This document shows positions 15,310-24,536 of a stretch of 64,000 nucleotides of DNA, one piece after another. This DNA is from Diplocloster agilis (GTDB lineage Bacteria > Bacillota > Clostridia > Lachnospirales > Lachnospiraceae), in the NCBI RefSeq assembly GCF_019042275.1, contig NZ_JAHQCW010000030.1, positions 1-64,000 of the forward strand, in the 5' to 3' direction. Position numbers and translations under genes: made by a program. Position 1 is the stretch's first letter. The number at the start of each line of letters is the position of its first letter. Below the pieces are notes generated by a model that ran no database searches, had not been told where the DNA came from, and saw only the letters and a program-made list of their open reading frames with translations.

Positions 15310-15497
15310 TCAGTGTCCACACTTTTTAATCATCATACCATAGGATTGCTCTTTAAACAAGGAAATGCCATTTAGCAAATTAAAGCTCTAAAATATCGCA
15401 ATAGAATTCTTTTTCGAAATAGAAAAACATCGTTCCGGTACCCTTCCGCTATTCCTACATATATTATATTGTATCATCAGTGAAAGGATACCAAAAA

Positions 15498-15971
15498 ATG
15501 CCTGAACAATCTTTTGTACAATATCGTCCGGCATGGCCCGGCTGTATTCTATGCCCACCCGGCAATAGCCGTCCCCCTGCCGGTCCTCCCCCCAGGCCGC
15601 CCGTTGGGCCGCCTCCCTGGGGACCTCCTCCAAGGCCTCCGGTTGGACCGCCTCCTTGGGGACCTCCCCCAAGACCGCCCGTTGGGCCACCCTCTTGGGG
15701 ACCTCCTCCAAGGCCTCCGGTTGGGCCGCCTCCTTGGGGACCTCCTCCAAGGCCACCCGTTGGGCCGCCTCCACGCCCCCCTCATGGACCGGGGCCTGTG
15801 AGGCCTCCGGTTGGGCCGCCCCCACGTCACCCTAATGGGCCGGGGCCTGTAAGGCCGCCTTTTGGGCCGCCTCCCCGTCCTCCTCACGGACCGGGGCCTG
15901 TAAGGCCTCCCTTCGGTACCATATCAGACATGTTGGATGAGCCTTTTCCTTTCAGCATATCTGGTAACTAA
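15498..15971 (+). CDS. Pro/Gly-rich tandem-repeat protein, unknown function
   Basis: 157 residues from ATG 15498 (GAAAGGA about 9 nt upstream). The head MPEQSFVQYRPAWPGCILCP contains two Cys. From residue 29 come four 13-residue units GPPPRPPVGPPPW (one with Ser for Pro), a partial unit, and three 17-residue units of the form GPPPRPPHGPGPVRPPF. A non-repetitive tail GTISDMLDEPFPFSISGN follows. Composition is dominated by Pro, Gly and Arg, with no signal peptide or membrane helix. The repeats suggest an extended polyproline-II rod, perhaps a spore-layer or scaffold protein; that is a guess. A terminator follows directly. Confidence 0.7.
   Translation: MPEQSFVQYRPAWPGCILCPPGNSRPPAGPPPRPPVGPPPWGPPPRPPVGPPPWGPPPRPPVGPPSWGPPPRPPVGPPPWGPPPRPPVGPPPRPPHGPGPVRPPVGPPPRHPNGPGPVRPPFGPPPRPPHGPGPVRPPFGTISDMLDEPFPFSISGN
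15582..15914 (+). repeat. 39-bp and 51-bp in-frame tandem repeats
   Basis: Four near-identical 39-bp units (15582-15737), a partial unit, then three 51-bp units, all encoding Pro/Gly/Arg peptides without breaking the frame. Unit boundaries coincide with Gly codons. Copy number is likely to vary between strains by slippage. Confidence 0.85.
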
Positions 15972-15982
15972 ACGCTAACAAA

Positions 15983-16045
15983 ACAGGAGCATTGCCCGCC
16001 GCTGATCAAACCCCCAGCTGCGCCGCAATGCCCCTGTTATTTTTT
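15983..16045. terminator. Terminator between convergent genes
   Basis: ACAGGAGCATTGC pairs with GCAATGCCCCTGT across a long loop, followed by TATTTTTT on the + strand. It serves the Pro-rich gene and overlaps the last codons of the DUF434 gene on the other strand. Confidence 0.7.
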
Positions 16046-16786
16046 CGTATCCATAATCCGCGTGACATCCGACAGGTCGATCAGATGACGCTGTACGTTT
16101 CCCTGATCCGCCAGTATATCCGAAGCCAGATTGATCCAGCTTTTGCAGTGATTCAAGATGATCGCGTCACTGGTGGCCACCAGCTCTTCCTTTTCCAATA
16201 TCACATCCGCGTTCGGAACCAATTCCACTACTGTCTCAAAGCTCCGGCCCTCCATCAGTTCCAATATCCGCGCCCGCAGCCGCCCTGAGTTTGACACCGG
16301 TGCGTCCAGATAGAAGACGGCCCTGCCCACATGACGTTTTTCCAGCTGTGTCCCCACGAGCCTGACCGCCTCATCCGTTTTATCGATCAGCCGGTAGGTG
16401 CCCCGTAAGCCGGCCAGATCCCTTACGGTTCCGTCCATGCAGCGGATGAGCGTGGAGTCTGACAGCGCGGTTTCCAACGTAATGATCAGATTGAACCCAT
16501 CTATACAAACCGTACGTCCATCCAGCATTTCCTCCTGATCCATCAGTTTTTCCACGCGCTGCGCAATAGCTGCCGCCGGCGACGTGGCCCGCACCAGCGC
16601 TAATCTCTGCCGCTCCGACAGCAGGTGGTGGTTTCCCACGAATACGGACGCCGATTTGATCGGATAGCCTCTCTCCAACAGCCAGAAGATCTCTTCCTGC
16701 GCTCTTTTCAGCAGACTGATGCCGGAGGCCTGATAAAATTCTCTCTCGTCTTCGGATACATAGCCCCGTCTCGTCTCTTTTTCCAT
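16037..16786 (-). CDS. DUF434 domain protein
   Basis: 249 residues from the second of two adjacent ATGs, which is better spaced from AAGGAT. The N-terminal block (YVSEDEREFYQASGISLLKR and PIKSASVFVGNHHLLSERQR) and the central block CIDGFNLIITLETALSD with IRCMDGTVRDLAGLRG are the DUF434 pattern; the remainder is a conserved alpha/beta region with acidic residues that could form a PIN-like nuclease site (inference). It follows smpB by 7 bp and is presumably co-transcribed with the secG-rnr-smpB group. Function not established. Confidence 0.78.
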   Translation of the reverse strand: MEKETRRGYVSEDEREFYQASGISLLKRAQEEIFWLLERGYPIKSASVFVGNHHLLSERQRLALVRATSPAAAIAQRVEKLMDQEEMLDGRTVCIDGFNLIITLETALSDSTLIRCMDGTVRDLAGLRGTYRLIDKTDEAVRLVGTQLEKRHVGRAVFYLDAPVSNSGRLRARILELMEGRSFETVVELVPNADVILEKEELVATSDAIILNHCKSWINLASDILADQGNVQRHLIDLSDVTRIMDTKK

Positions 16787-16793
16787 CATATCC

Positions 16794-17258
16794 TTAGAGA
16801 TTCTTTACCTTGAAATCCCGTTCGGCCTCCCGGCGCTGATCTTTTTTCGCAATGTCCTGCCGCTTGTCGTAAAGTTTTTTACCGCGGGCCAGCCCGATCT
16901 CCACCTTCACCAGGCTGCCTTTAAAGTACACCTGGAGGGGGACCATCGTATAACCTTTCTCCGTGATTTTTCCCAGTATTTTATTAATCTCATAGCGGTG
17001 CAGCAGAAGTTTTCTCGTCCGAAGGGGATCCTTGTTGAAAATATTCCCCTTTTCATAAGGACTGATATGCATTCCGTATATGAGCACCTCCCCTTTATCC
17101 ACACGGATAAAGGCCTCCTTGATACTGCATTTGCCCATTCTCAGGGATTTGACTTCCGTTCCCGCCAGTGATATGCCGGCTTCGTATTTGTCTTCTATAA
17201 AATAATCATGGTATGCCTTTTTATTATTGGCGATCAGCTTCACGCTCTCCTTGCCCAT
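16794..17258 (-). CDS. smpB: SsrA-binding protein SmpB
   Basis: 154 residues from ATG 17258 (GGGGAG upstream). The SmpB core is complete: [20 protein letters not shown], the conserved [18 protein letters not shown], then [19 protein letters not shown], and the C-terminal [20 protein letters not shown] that folds in the ribosomal decoding site. It binds tmRNA, encoded nearby at 13788-14134, and delivers it to stalled ribosomes. Its first 35 bp overlap the 3' end of the RNase R gene in another frame, a tight coupling seen in many Firmicutes. Confidence 0.97.
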   Translation of the reverse strand: MGKESVKLIANNKKAYHDYFIEDKYEAGISLAGTEVKSLRMGKCSIKEAFIRVDKGEVLIYGMHISPYEKGNIFNKDPLRTRKLLLHRYEINKILGKITEKGYTMVPLQVYFKGSLVKVEIGLARGKKLYDKRQDIAKKDQRREAERDFKVKNL

Positions 17259-19392
17259 CTTCCTTCTCCCCTTCCACAAGCTCAAAATCGATCGTGCGCA
17301 GAATCCGGTCCGCGCCGGTAACTTCTATCTTCACCTTCTGACCCAGCTTGTATCGTTTATTGGTCCGTTCACCGACCAGCTCATAGGTTTCTTCCGTATA
17401 ATAGTAATAATCGTCTTTCAGCGCCGTAATGTGGACCATCCCCTCCACCGTGTTCGGCAGCTCCACATATAGTCCCCACGCTGTGACGCCGGAGATTACA
17501 CCCTCGTATATTTCCCCGATCCTCTGTTCCATATATTCCACTTTTTTGAGTTTATCGGTCTCCCGCTCCGCTTCGTCGGCCCGGCGCTCTGTCTCACAGG
17601 AATGTCTGGCGACCTCATTTAAAATGCTTTCATAGTGGTGAATCCTGCGTTCCGTCAGTTCTCCCCTTAGATTCTCCTTGATAATCCGGTGGATCTGAAG
17701 ATCCGGATACCGTCTGATCGGAGATGTAAAATGACAGTAACACTGGGCGGCCAAACCAAAATGCCCGGTATTCTCCGTGGTATAACGGGCCTGGCGCATG
17801 GAACGAAGCGTCAGCCTGCTGATCAGATTTTCCTCCGGGCTATCCTCGATTCTGCCTAACAGCTTCTGCAGCTCCTTGGGATGAATCCCGTCGGGAGATA
17901 CTTTGATGTCGTAACCAAAATTATTGATAAACATGCCCAGCTTCTGGATTCTGTCCGGGTCCGGCTTGTCATGGGTACGGTATACAAACGGAAGTTCCTG
18001 CCAGAAGTAATCCGACGCCACCGTTTCGTTGGCGATCAGCATAAAGTCTTCAATAATCCTGGTGGCTGTATTCCGGTCGTAGGGCCTGATATCAACCGGA
18101 TGCCCTTTCGCATCCAGGATAATCTTCGTCTCCAGGAAATCAAAGTCGATCGATCCCCTCTGCCTGCGTTTCTCCCTCAGTATCCGTGCCAGAGACGCCA
18201 TACGCTCAAACATAGGCACAAGCTCCTCATATTCACGGATCTCCTCCTGGTCATGCTCCTCCAGTATTTTCTTCACGCTGGTGTAGCTCATCCGCCTGTC
18301 CACCCGGATCACAGACTCGGCAATCGAGTGATCCACCACTTTACCCTTGGCGTCGATGGTCATGATGCAACTGAGCGCCAGCCGCTCGGTTCCTGCGTTC
18401 AAAGAGCAGATTCCATTGGATAACTGGTGGGGAAGCATGGGGATGACCCGGTCCACCAGATATACACTGGTACCGCGTTTTAGCGCCTCCCGGTCCAGCG
18501 GGCTGTGTTCCGTCACGTAATGGGTCACGTCGGCAATGTGCACGCCCAACATGTAGTGGTCGCCTTCCTGCGTTAATGTGATTGCGTCATCCAGGTCTTT
18601 GGCGTCTTCCCCATCGATGGTCACCGTCTGCCACTCCCGCAGATCCAGACGTCCTTCCCAGTCCTTCGGGCTGACTTCATCCGGTATCCCCTCTACCTGC
18701 TGCATCACATCCACCGGAAAATCAACCGGAAGATCGTAAGCCCGCACGATCGCCATGATATCCGTTCCCGGGTCATCTATATGTCCGATGATCTCCGTCA
18801 CCTTGCCCTCGGGGTTCTTATTCTTCGTCCCGTATTCCGTGATTTCCACCACGACCTTATGCCCGGTCACCGCCCCTTTGGAACGCTCCAGCGGCACATA
18901 GATATCCTTCGTGAATTTCTGATCGTCCGGAGTCACGTATCCGCACTTCTTTTCCCGTCGGAACGTCCCTACCTGACGCATGAAACCATGCTCAAGTATC
19001 TTCACCACCGCGCCTTCCCTGCGCTTCCCGCCCCGCTCCGGGGTCAGGACGATCCGCACCTGGTCCTTATGCGCAGCCCCGTTGGCAGCGGACTCCGGAA
19101 TAAAGATATCCTCCTCCATCCCCTCCACTGTGACAAATCCAAATCCTCTGGGATGGCCGGTGTAAATTCCCGTCAGGAATTTGCCCTCCGAGCGGCTGTA
19201 TTTGCCCCGCTTGGACAGATCCACCTTTCCCTCCGTCACAAGCGTGTCCAGCACCTCTTTTAGTTCCTCCCGGTTCTCTCTTGGTATCTGTAAAACTATG
19301 GCGATTTCTTTTATTTTCATTGGTACATAATTTTCACTGCAAATAAAATCGTACACGGTCTTTTTTCTCTGTTCGAATAATTCTTTTTCCAT
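17224..19392 (-). CDS. rnr: Ribonuclease R (3'-5' exoribonuclease)
   Basis: 722 residues: N-terminal winged-helix region, two cold-shock OB domains (about 70-230), the RNB catalytic domain with the acidic cluster [13 protein letters not shown] (about 255-267) and a C-terminal S1 domain ([20 protein letters not shown]), ending with a charged tail. It degrades structured RNA processively and takes part in tmRNA-directed decay of faulty mRNA, which explains its linkage to smpB and ssrA. It follows secG by about 60 bp with an intervening terminator hairpin, so some transcription must read through or start separately. Confidence 0.97.
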   Translation of the reverse strand: MEKELFEQRKKTVYDFICSENYVPMKIKEIAIVLQIPRENREELKEVLDTLVTEGKVDLSKRGKYSRSEGKFLTGIYTGHPRGFGFVTVEGMEEDIFIPESAANGAAHKDQVRIVLTPERGGKRREGAVVKILEHGFMRQVGTFRREKKCGYVTPDDQKFTKDIYVPLERSKGAVTGHKVVVEITEYGTKNKNPEGKVTEIIGHIDDPGTDIMAIVRAYDLPVDFPVDVMQQVEGIPDEVSPKDWEGRLDLREWQTVTIDGEDAKDLDDAITLTQEGDHYMLGVHIADVTHYVTEHSPLDREALKRGTSVYLVDRVIPMLPHQLSNGICSLNAGTERLALSCIMTIDAKGKVVDHSIAESVIRVDRRMSYTSVKKILEEHDQEEIREYEELVPMFERMASLARILREKRRQRGSIDFDFLETKIILDAKGHPVDIRPYDRNTATRIIEDFMLIANETVASDYFWQELPFVYRTHDKPDPDRIQKLGMFINNFGYDIKVSPDGIHPKELQKLLGRIEDSPEENLISRLTLRSMRQARYTTENTGHFGLAAQCYCHFTSPIRRYPDLQIHRIIKENLRGELTERRIHHYESILNEVARHSCETERRADEAERETDKLKKVEYMEQRIGEIYEGVISGVTAWGLYVELPNTVEGMVHITALKDDYYYYTEETYELVGERTNKRYKLGQKVKIEVTGADRILRTIDFELVEGEKEDGQGEREADRQ

Positions 19393-19420
19393 ACCGTTTC
19401 TCCTGTCAGCCTGTAGCTAT

Positions 19421-19452
19421 AAAAAAACACTCTTTTGCAAGAGTGTTTTTAT
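19421..19452. terminator. Terminator between secG and rnr
   Basis: AAAAACACTCTT and AAGAGTGTTTTT with a four-base loop, flanked by A and T runs, 4 bp after the secG stop. Symmetric, so active in both directions; for leftward transcripts it would attenuate read-through into rnr. Confidence 0.8.
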
Positions 19453-19455
19453 CCA

Positions 19456-19701
19456 TTAAAAGTTAATGTTTAAGACCGCTGCCATAACCATGAAACCAAT
19501 GGCCATAAACTTTGTGGATTTCTCCAGAGCGCCTTCCACAGAACGTCCTTTGTTTTTGCCCCAATAGGTATCAGCGGCACCTGCGATCGTACCTAAACCT
19601 GCGGATTTACCCTCCTGTAATAATACAACCACTGTCAAAGCGATGCAGTCAATTACAAATATGATCGTTATAATAATTCTCAAAATGTCCAACCCGTACA
19701 C
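19456..19701 (-). CDS. secG: Preprotein translocase subunit SecG
   Basis: 81 residues with two transmembrane helices (about 4-28 and 60-80) and the family motif VVVLLQEGKSAGLGTIAGAA between them. Part of the SecYEG channel in the plasma membrane. It starts at ATG 19701 behind AGGAGGTG and has its own sigma-A promoter (19726-19754). The secG-rnr-smpB order is a conserved Firmicute arrangement. Confidence 0.95.
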   Translation of the reverse strand: MYGLDILRIIITIIFVIDCIALTVVVLLQEGKSAGLGTIAGAADTYWGKNKGRSVEGALEKSTKFMAIGFMVMAAVLNINF

Positions 19702-19725
19702 CTCCTAATGATAAAACCATAATCT

Positions 19726-19754
19726 AGTGTAGCATAGACGTGCCGGATTTTCAA
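19726..19754 (-). promoter_or_regulatory. Promoter of secG
   Basis: On the minus strand TTGAAA (19749-19754), 17 bp, TACACT (19726-19731). It abuts the duplicated segment at the end of enolase. Confidence 0.6.
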
Positions 19755-19799
19755 CCATTATTTTACATCTTCTGAGCGTCCATTATTTTACATCTTCTG
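19755..19799. repeat. Tandem duplication at the enolase stop codon
   Basis: The 20-bp sequence CCATTATTTTACATCTTCTG occurs at 19755-19774 and again at 19780-19799, a 25-bp period. The right copy holds the last codons and TAA of eno; the left copy lies beyond the stop, directly before the secG -35 element. Confidence 0.85.
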
Positions 19800-21101
19800 G
19801 CTGTCCATAAAGGGATTGATATACTCTCCGACCCTGCCCAGCTGTTCTTCGATGCGGAGTAACTGGTTGTACTTTGCGGTACGGTCAGACCGGCAGGGAG
19901 CTCCGGTTTTGATCTGTCCCGCGTTGGTAGCCACCGCTATATCCGCAATGATGGAGTCTTCCGTCTCGCCGGAGCGGTGTGATATAACCGCCGTATATCC
20001 CGCTTTGTGGGCCATCTCCACCGCATTGAACGCTTCGGTCAGGGTACCGATCTGGTTGACCTTGACGAGAATGGAGTTGGCGACTCCCAGCTTGATCCCG
20101 CTGGCCAGCCGTTTCGTATTCGTTACGAAAAGGTCGTCACCCACCAGCTGAAGGCCGCTGCCGAACTCATCGGTCAGCATTTTCCATCCGTCCCAGTCCT
20201 CCTCATGAAGGCCGTCCTCGATGGACGCGATGGGGAATTCCTGAAGCAGCTCTTCATAATAACGGATCATCTCCTCGGTGTTTCTGACGATCTTTTTGCC
20301 CTGCATCTGGCTCTCGCCCGGGAACACATATTTCTTGATCTCATCATCATACAGCTCGCTGGCCGCCGCGTCAATCGCGATCCTGAAATCCATCTCCGGC
20401 TCATATCCCGCTCTGGTCACAGCCTCTACGATCAGGCTTAAGGCTTCCCGCGCGCTGGGCAGATTCGGCGCGAATCCTCCCTCGTCTCCGATTGCCGTTG
20501 AGAGGCCCTGCTTTTTCAGTATCACTTTCAGATGATAGTATACTTCCGCGCACATCTGAAGCGCATGGCTGAAATTCACGGCGCCCACCGGCATAATCAT
20601 GAATTCCTGCAAATCCACCGTGTTATCCGCATGTTTTCCGCCGTTTAATATATTCATCATGGGAACCGGCAGACGCTTGGCATTCATTCCTCCCAAATAC
20701 TGATATAACGGCATCCGCAAAGCGTTGGCTGCCGCTCTGGCCACCGCCATGGAAGTACCCAGGATCGCATTGGCTCCGATATTGGATTTGTTATCGGTTC
20801 CGTCCTCTTCTAACAGCAGGCTGTCAATGTAGGTCTGTTCCAGAGCGTTTTCTCCCACCAGGGCGGACGCTAACTTTACATCCACATTGTTGATTGCTTT
20901 TTGTACACCGAGGCCCATATACCTTTTTTCGCCGTCCCGCAGTTCCACGGCCTCAAATTTACCCGTTGAAGCGCCGGAAGGTACGGATGCCCTTCCTGTG
21001 ATCCCGCCGTCTACGGTCACTTCCACTTCCACCGTCGGATTCCCCCGGGAGTCCAGAATTTCCCTTCCATGTACGTCTGTAATCGCGATATATCGATCCA
21101 T
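19788..21101 (-). CDS. eno: Enolase
   Basis: 437 residues from the second ATG of an ATGATG pair behind GGAGG. Converts 2-phosphoglycerate to phosphoenolpyruvate in glycolysis. Landmarks: N-terminal [30 protein letters not shown], catalytic Glu in GDEGGFAPN, metal ligands in the [14 protein letters not shown] and GDDLFVTN stretches, Lys in [12 protein letters not shown] and His in SHRSGETED. Full family length. The last five codons and stop are duplicated just downstream. Monocistronic by position; cytoplasmic, sometimes surface-exposed in Firmicutes. Confidence 0.98.
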   Translation of the reverse strand: MDRYIAITDVHGREILDSRGNPTVEVEVTVDGGITGRASVPSGASTGKFEAVELRDGEKRYMGLGVQKAINNVDVKLASALVGENALEQTYIDSLLLEEDGTDNKSNIGANAILGTSMAVARAAANALRMPLYQYLGGMNAKRLPVPMMNILNGGKHADNTVDLQEFMIMPVGAVNFSHALQMCAEVYYHLKVILKKQGLSTAIGDEGGFAPNLPSAREALSLIVEAVTRAGYEPEMDFRIAIDAAASELYDDEIKKYVFPGESQMQGKKIVRNTEEMIRYYEELLQEFPIASIEDGLHEEDWDGWKMLTDEFGSGLQLVGDDLFVTNTKRLASGIKLGVANSILVKVNQIGTLTEAFNAVEMAHKAGYTAVISHRSGETEDSIIADIAVATNAGQIKTGAPCRSDRTAKYNQLLRIEEQLGRVGEYINPFMDSQKM

Positions 21102-21244
21102 CATTTTCCTCCTTTAATTACATATCTTCATTATATTTCCCATTATTACCAAAACTTGCATAAATACACCTACTTTTTTTATGAGATGGAAAAGAGATTT
21201 TGGGGATGGTATTGTTATGGCCGGATCGCTTCTCTATAAATGAA

Positions 21245-21273
21245 TTGACAAGTATTGGTCCTGTGTCTAAAAT
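21245..21273 (+). promoter_or_regulatory. Promoter of the YitT-family gene
   Basis: TTGACA (21245-21250), 17-bp spacer, TAAAAT (21268-21273), about 55 bp before the ATG. Confidence 0.65.
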
Positions 21274-21328
21274 AAAAATATAAGGTTCGGACGCTGTACA
21301 AATCTGAAATCAATGGAGAAGAAATCTG

Positions 21329-22174
21329 ATGAATAAGAAAAAAATCAAGGAATTTCTGTTATTGACCTTCAGTACCCTGTTGATCGCCGTCGGCATCTAT
21401 TTTTTTAAGTTTCCGAATAACTTTACCTTTGGCGGTGTTACCGGTCTGGCTGTGCTGGTGGCCAAAACCGGACTGATTAACGCCAGTGATTTTACCTTTA
21501 TCATCAATATGGTTTTGTTATTGATGGGCTTCCTGGTATTCGGGAGAAAGTTCGGGATTAAGACTACTTATACCAGCATCCTCTTATCGCTTTCCCTTTC
21601 GCTGCTGGAGCGGATCTACCCGATGAATGCGCCGTTCACGGATGAGCCCATGCTGGAGCTGTGTTTTGCCATCGCTCTGCCGGCCCTGGGTTCCGCGATC
21701 CTGTTTAATATCGGGGCGTCCAGCGGAGGAACCGATATCATCGCCATGGTTCTTAAAAAATATACCAACGTAAATATCGGAAAAGGACTACTGCTCTCGG
21801 ATCTTTTGATCACCGCCGCCGGTTGTTTTGTATTTGATATCAAGACAGGCCTCTTCTCCTTCCTGGGTCTGACCATTAAGTCATTTATGGTGGACGGAGT
21901 AATCGAGAGTATCAATCTGTGCAAGTATTTCAATGTGGTGTGTAATAAGCCGGAACCGATCTGCGATTACATCGTCCATGAGCTAAACCGAAGCGCTACC
22001 GTGTGTGAAGCAAAGGGCGCTTTCACAGGCAAGCATAAATACATTGTCTTTACCGTCATGGGACGCCATGAGGCGGTGCTTCTGCGCACCTATATCAGGC
22101 AGATTGATCCGGATGCCTTTATTCTGATCTCCAGCACCAGCGAGATCGTCGGAAAGGGATTTCATAGTATCTGA
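21329..22174 (+). CDS. YitT family membrane protein
   Basis: 281 residues. About five N-terminal transmembrane helices (residues 10-200) include the family block NFTFGGVTGLAVLVAK and GASSGGTDIIAMVLKKYTN. A C-terminal soluble DUF2179 domain (about 220-281) ends VDPDAF-like with ISSTSEIVGKGFHSI. The family is widespread in Firmicutes; its substrate is not established. It starts at ATG 21329 behind GGAGAAG and appears monocistronic. Confidence 0.9.
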   Translation: MNKKKIKEFLLLTFSTLLIAVGIYFFKFPNNFTFGGVTGLAVLVAKTGLINASDFTFIINMVLLLMGFLVFGRKFGIKTTYTSILLSLSLSLLERIYPMNAPFTDEPMLELCFAIALPALGSAILFNIGASSGGTDIIAMVLKKYTNVNIGKGLLLSDLLITAAGCFVFDIKTGLFSFLGLTIKSFMVDGVIESINLCKYFNVVCNKPEPICDYIVHELNRSATVCEAKGAFTGKHKYIVFTVMGRHEAVLLRTYIRQIDPDAFILISSTSEIVGKGFHSI

Positions 22175-22221
22175 TCGCTGCTTTATCATAAGGGCACGTC
22201 TGGTTTATTTAGGAGGTTCCT

Positions 22222-23232
22222 ATGGCAGAATCTTATATATCGGAATTATTACCGAAGGAATATATCAAACGTCATGAATTATTATGTTATTACAATGATT
22301 TGATCGTCGATATGTTATATAAGGCAGATAAACACCATTTATCCTCTGTGAGTATAGAATTAAAAGATGAAAATGACCTGCCGAAAGATGAGGAAGAAAT
22401 GCTCGGTTGGATGTTCCAACATGGTTATGCAAAGGAAGGATACCGAATTACAAAAGCGCATATCTTTTTTAGCTTGCTGCGTGATTTTATTTTATATATG
22501 CATGAGTCATTTAATTGCTCCGAAAGGGGCAAGGTAACGGTAGCATTTACTATAAGCCGGAAACCCATGAAAGATGATTTATTCTATCTTTGCTGGCTCC
22601 TGGCCGATAGCGAAGAACTCATAGACTGCCTCTTAAATAAGGATATTTCCACCTATGACGTTACGAAGCTCTCCGAACTGAAAAAGCGGGATATCTTAAA
22701 TAAAGCTTGCCGGCTTGTGAATAAGAAAGAATATGAAGACGTCCTTTATGATTTGATTTATAAAAGGAACTGTGATTATGGCCTTTCCTCTGTATGGGAT
22801 CAGTCTATTCATTTAGTCACGGAGAACAAACATTATCAAACCACGAAAGGAAACTTAAATTTCGTATTCGCCACAAACGATATCTGGAATGATTACTGGG
22901 AATTGTACTATGAAAAATTGCCTTATATTATGAATATTGTTATAGAAGTAGCAACTCAGATTTTCGAGGAAATTCTAAAGCCCCATGAGGTATTCATTAC
23001 CTTAAACAAGACCATCCGGGATATGAAATTTCTGCTGACCTATGACGATGATCTCGATGTTTCCGTGTATCAGGACTTATTTCAGCTCATCCATATTGAA
23101 TGTAATAAATGCGGGAAAACTTATGATTTAAAAGATTCCGTATTAGAGGAGTTCATTTCGGAGTACTTGTATACCTGTCCTTATTGCGGCGCGGTTGAGC
23201 GGGTCGGGGAATATCATTATACGGAAATTTGA
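22222..23232 (+). CDS. Hypothetical protein with a C-terminal zinc ribbon
   Basis: 336 residues from ATG 22222 with a strong AGGAGG. Most of the protein is helical and rich in charged residues (LSSVSIELKDENDLPKDEEE; LSELKKRDILNKACRLVNKK). The last 50 residues carry a CxxC...CxxC pair (ECNKCGKTYDLKD and YTCPYCGAVE) typical of a rubredoxin-like zinc ribbon. Codon use is more AT-rich than neighbouring genes, suggesting acquisition. No family recognised; the ribbon suggests nucleic-acid or protein contact. Confidence 0.6.
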   Translation: MAESYISELLPKEYIKRHELLCYYNDLIVDMLYKADKHHLSSVSIELKDENDLPKDEEEMLGWMFQHGYAKEGYRITKAHIFFSLLRDFILYMHESFNCSERGKVTVAFTISRKPMKDDLFYLCWLLADSEELIDCLLNKDISTYDVTKLSELKKRDILNKACRLVNKKEYEDVLYDLIYKRNCDYGLSSVWDQSIHLVTENKHYQTTKGNLNFVFATNDIWNDYWELYYEKLPYIMNIVIEVATQIFEEILKPHEVFITLNKTIRDMKFLLTYDDDLDVSVYQDLFQLIHIECNKCGKTYDLKDSVLEEFISEYLYTCPYCGAVERVGEYHYTEI

Positions 23233-23298
23233 TGAGGCGCGCACCCGCCGCCGCTTATGGACTAAGGATACGCCGTCCATGGGGCAGGCATTTGCAGG

Positions 23299-23418
23299 CC
23301 CATTTGAATCATCCACATCCGTTTTAATAAAGGGTATTTCTAATACCTGCCTATAAAACTCAATAAGTTCTTTTGCCTGCTCAGAAAAAATATTTGTACA
23401 ATAGTATCCTGTTATCAT
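23299..23418 (-). pseudogene. 5' fragment of a VOC (glyoxalase-fold) protein gene
   Basis: Forty residues from ATG 23418 (MITGYYCTNIFSEQAKELIE and FYRQVLEIPFIKTDVDDSNG) match the first beta-alpha unit of VOC-family proteins. The frame then turns abruptly into a basic, unrelated sequence and runs into the 3' end of the oppositely oriented zinc-ribbon gene. A complete member would be about 120 residues, so this is a truncated remnant, perhaps cut when the neighbouring gene was inserted. Confidence 0.5.
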
Positions 23419-23454
23419 ATTCTCTGCCTCCAAAATAGAAATTTTCTGATAAAC

Positions 23455-24348
23455 TTAGTCTTCCAATATTCCCAGGTAACTATCTAACCGCGCAATCACA
23501 TATCCCTCAAATAACTTTTCCATTGCTTCTAAATTATGTTTTACATGATATTCATCAAAAGCATTGTAATATGAAATCCTATCTGTAAACTTAATATCAA
23601 TCGGCGGATATCCTGCTTTCATCAATTCCAAATTCACAAGCAGCCTTCCCGTACGGCCGTTCCCGTCGATGAAAGGATGAATTCCCTCGAATTCTATATG
23701 AAAACGAGCCAGCCTTCGAATGATATGCTCTGTGCTGTTACTATAAGACTCCAGCAACTGCTCCATCTTGGGTTGAATGAGATACGGCTGCAGCGGCTCG
23801 TGCTTTGCTCCCATGATTTTTACCGGAATCCTTCTGTAAACACCGCGGTCATCCTTTTTATCAGCCAGTACCAGATAATGAATCTGTTTGATAATACTCT
23901 CCGACAACGGTACCTGCTCCTTTACCAAATCCAGCACAAAATCAAAGGCTTCCTTATGTCCAACCGCTTCCATATGATCTTTCAGCGGCTTTCGGTCAAT
24001 CGTCAACCCCCGCAGCACCAGATCTGTCTCACGCAAAGTCAACGTATTTCCCTCAATTGCATTTGAATTGTAGGTATATTCAACCACAAATTCTTCTGTC
24101 AGGCGCTCCATTTCGCCTTCTGTCAGAGGACGTCTGGAATCCAATTCTATTTTCTTCCTGTCAATGATATCAAGCAGGCTTTCCACAGCCTTATACCGGC
24201 CATCTTCTGGTTTTTTCGCCTCTGCCGGGATCCTCCAACTGCGTCCTTCTCGAGTGACACCCGGAATCTTCCCTTCTGAACATAATATACGAACTCTTCT
24301 ATCTGAAATGCCCCATTTTTCCGCTGCTTGTTTTACCGTCATATGCAT
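23455..24348 (-). CDS. Fic-domain AMP-transferase with N-terminal HTH
   Basis: 297 residues. An N-terminal MerR/excisionase-like HTH (TVKQAAEKWGISDRRVRILC) of about 45 residues precedes a Fic domain with the active-site motif HPFIDGNGRTGR (about 220-231). The inhibitory-helix motif S-x-x-x-E-G appears as SNAIEGN (about 95-101), upstream of the Fic core, so activity is probably self-restrained (class II Fic). Likely substrate is a protein; the target is unknown. It is monocistronic, in an AT-leaning patch with other signs of turnover (VOC fragment next door). Confidence 0.9.
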   Translation of the reverse strand: MHMTVKQAAEKWGISDRRVRILCSEGKIPGVTREGRSWRIPAEAKKPEDGRYKAVESLLDIIDRKKIELDSRRPLTEGEMERLTEEFVVEYTYNSNAIEGNTLTLRETDLVLRGLTIDRKPLKDHMEAVGHKEAFDFVLDLVKEQVPLSESIIKQIHYLVLADKKDDRGVYRRIPVKIMGAKHEPLQPYLIQPKMEQLLESYSNSTEHIIRRLARFHIEFEGIHPFIDGNGRTGRLLVNLELMKAGYPPIDIKFTDRISYYNAFDEYHVKHNLEAMEKLFEGYVIARLDSYLGILED

Positions 24349-24492
24349 AATGCTCCACCTCGTTTCAAACAGTAGTATACTCTGTTATCGGAACAATAGC
24401 AACGTTATCGGAATAATATTTTTCGTCTAACGGAACCCCTTTTATCGCGCTAACCGTCTCCAGGGCCCTTGATATCTCTCCTGCCATGAAAT

Positions 24493-24535
24493 AAAAAAGG
24501 ACTCCCGCCACACATACGGAAAGTCCTTTTTTATT
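24493..24535 (-). terminator. Terminator of the fabH-lysA unit
   Basis: AAAAAAGGACT and AGTCCTTTTTT across a GC-rich loop, directly after the lysA stop; T-run on both strands. Confidence 0.8.
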
Positions 24536-24536
24536 T

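Noticed and set aside
15388-15825. A repetitive Glu/Ala/Val-rich frame on the minus strand opposite the Pro-rich repeats
   Set aside because: Any frame opposite 39-bp in-frame repeats is repetitive. The + strand has the ribosome binding site, the terminator and a sensible head and tail; the minus frame has neither.
15582-15914. The repeat array considered as a CRISPR array
   Set aside because: Units are contiguous without unique spacers, lie within a reading frame and have no cas genes nearby.
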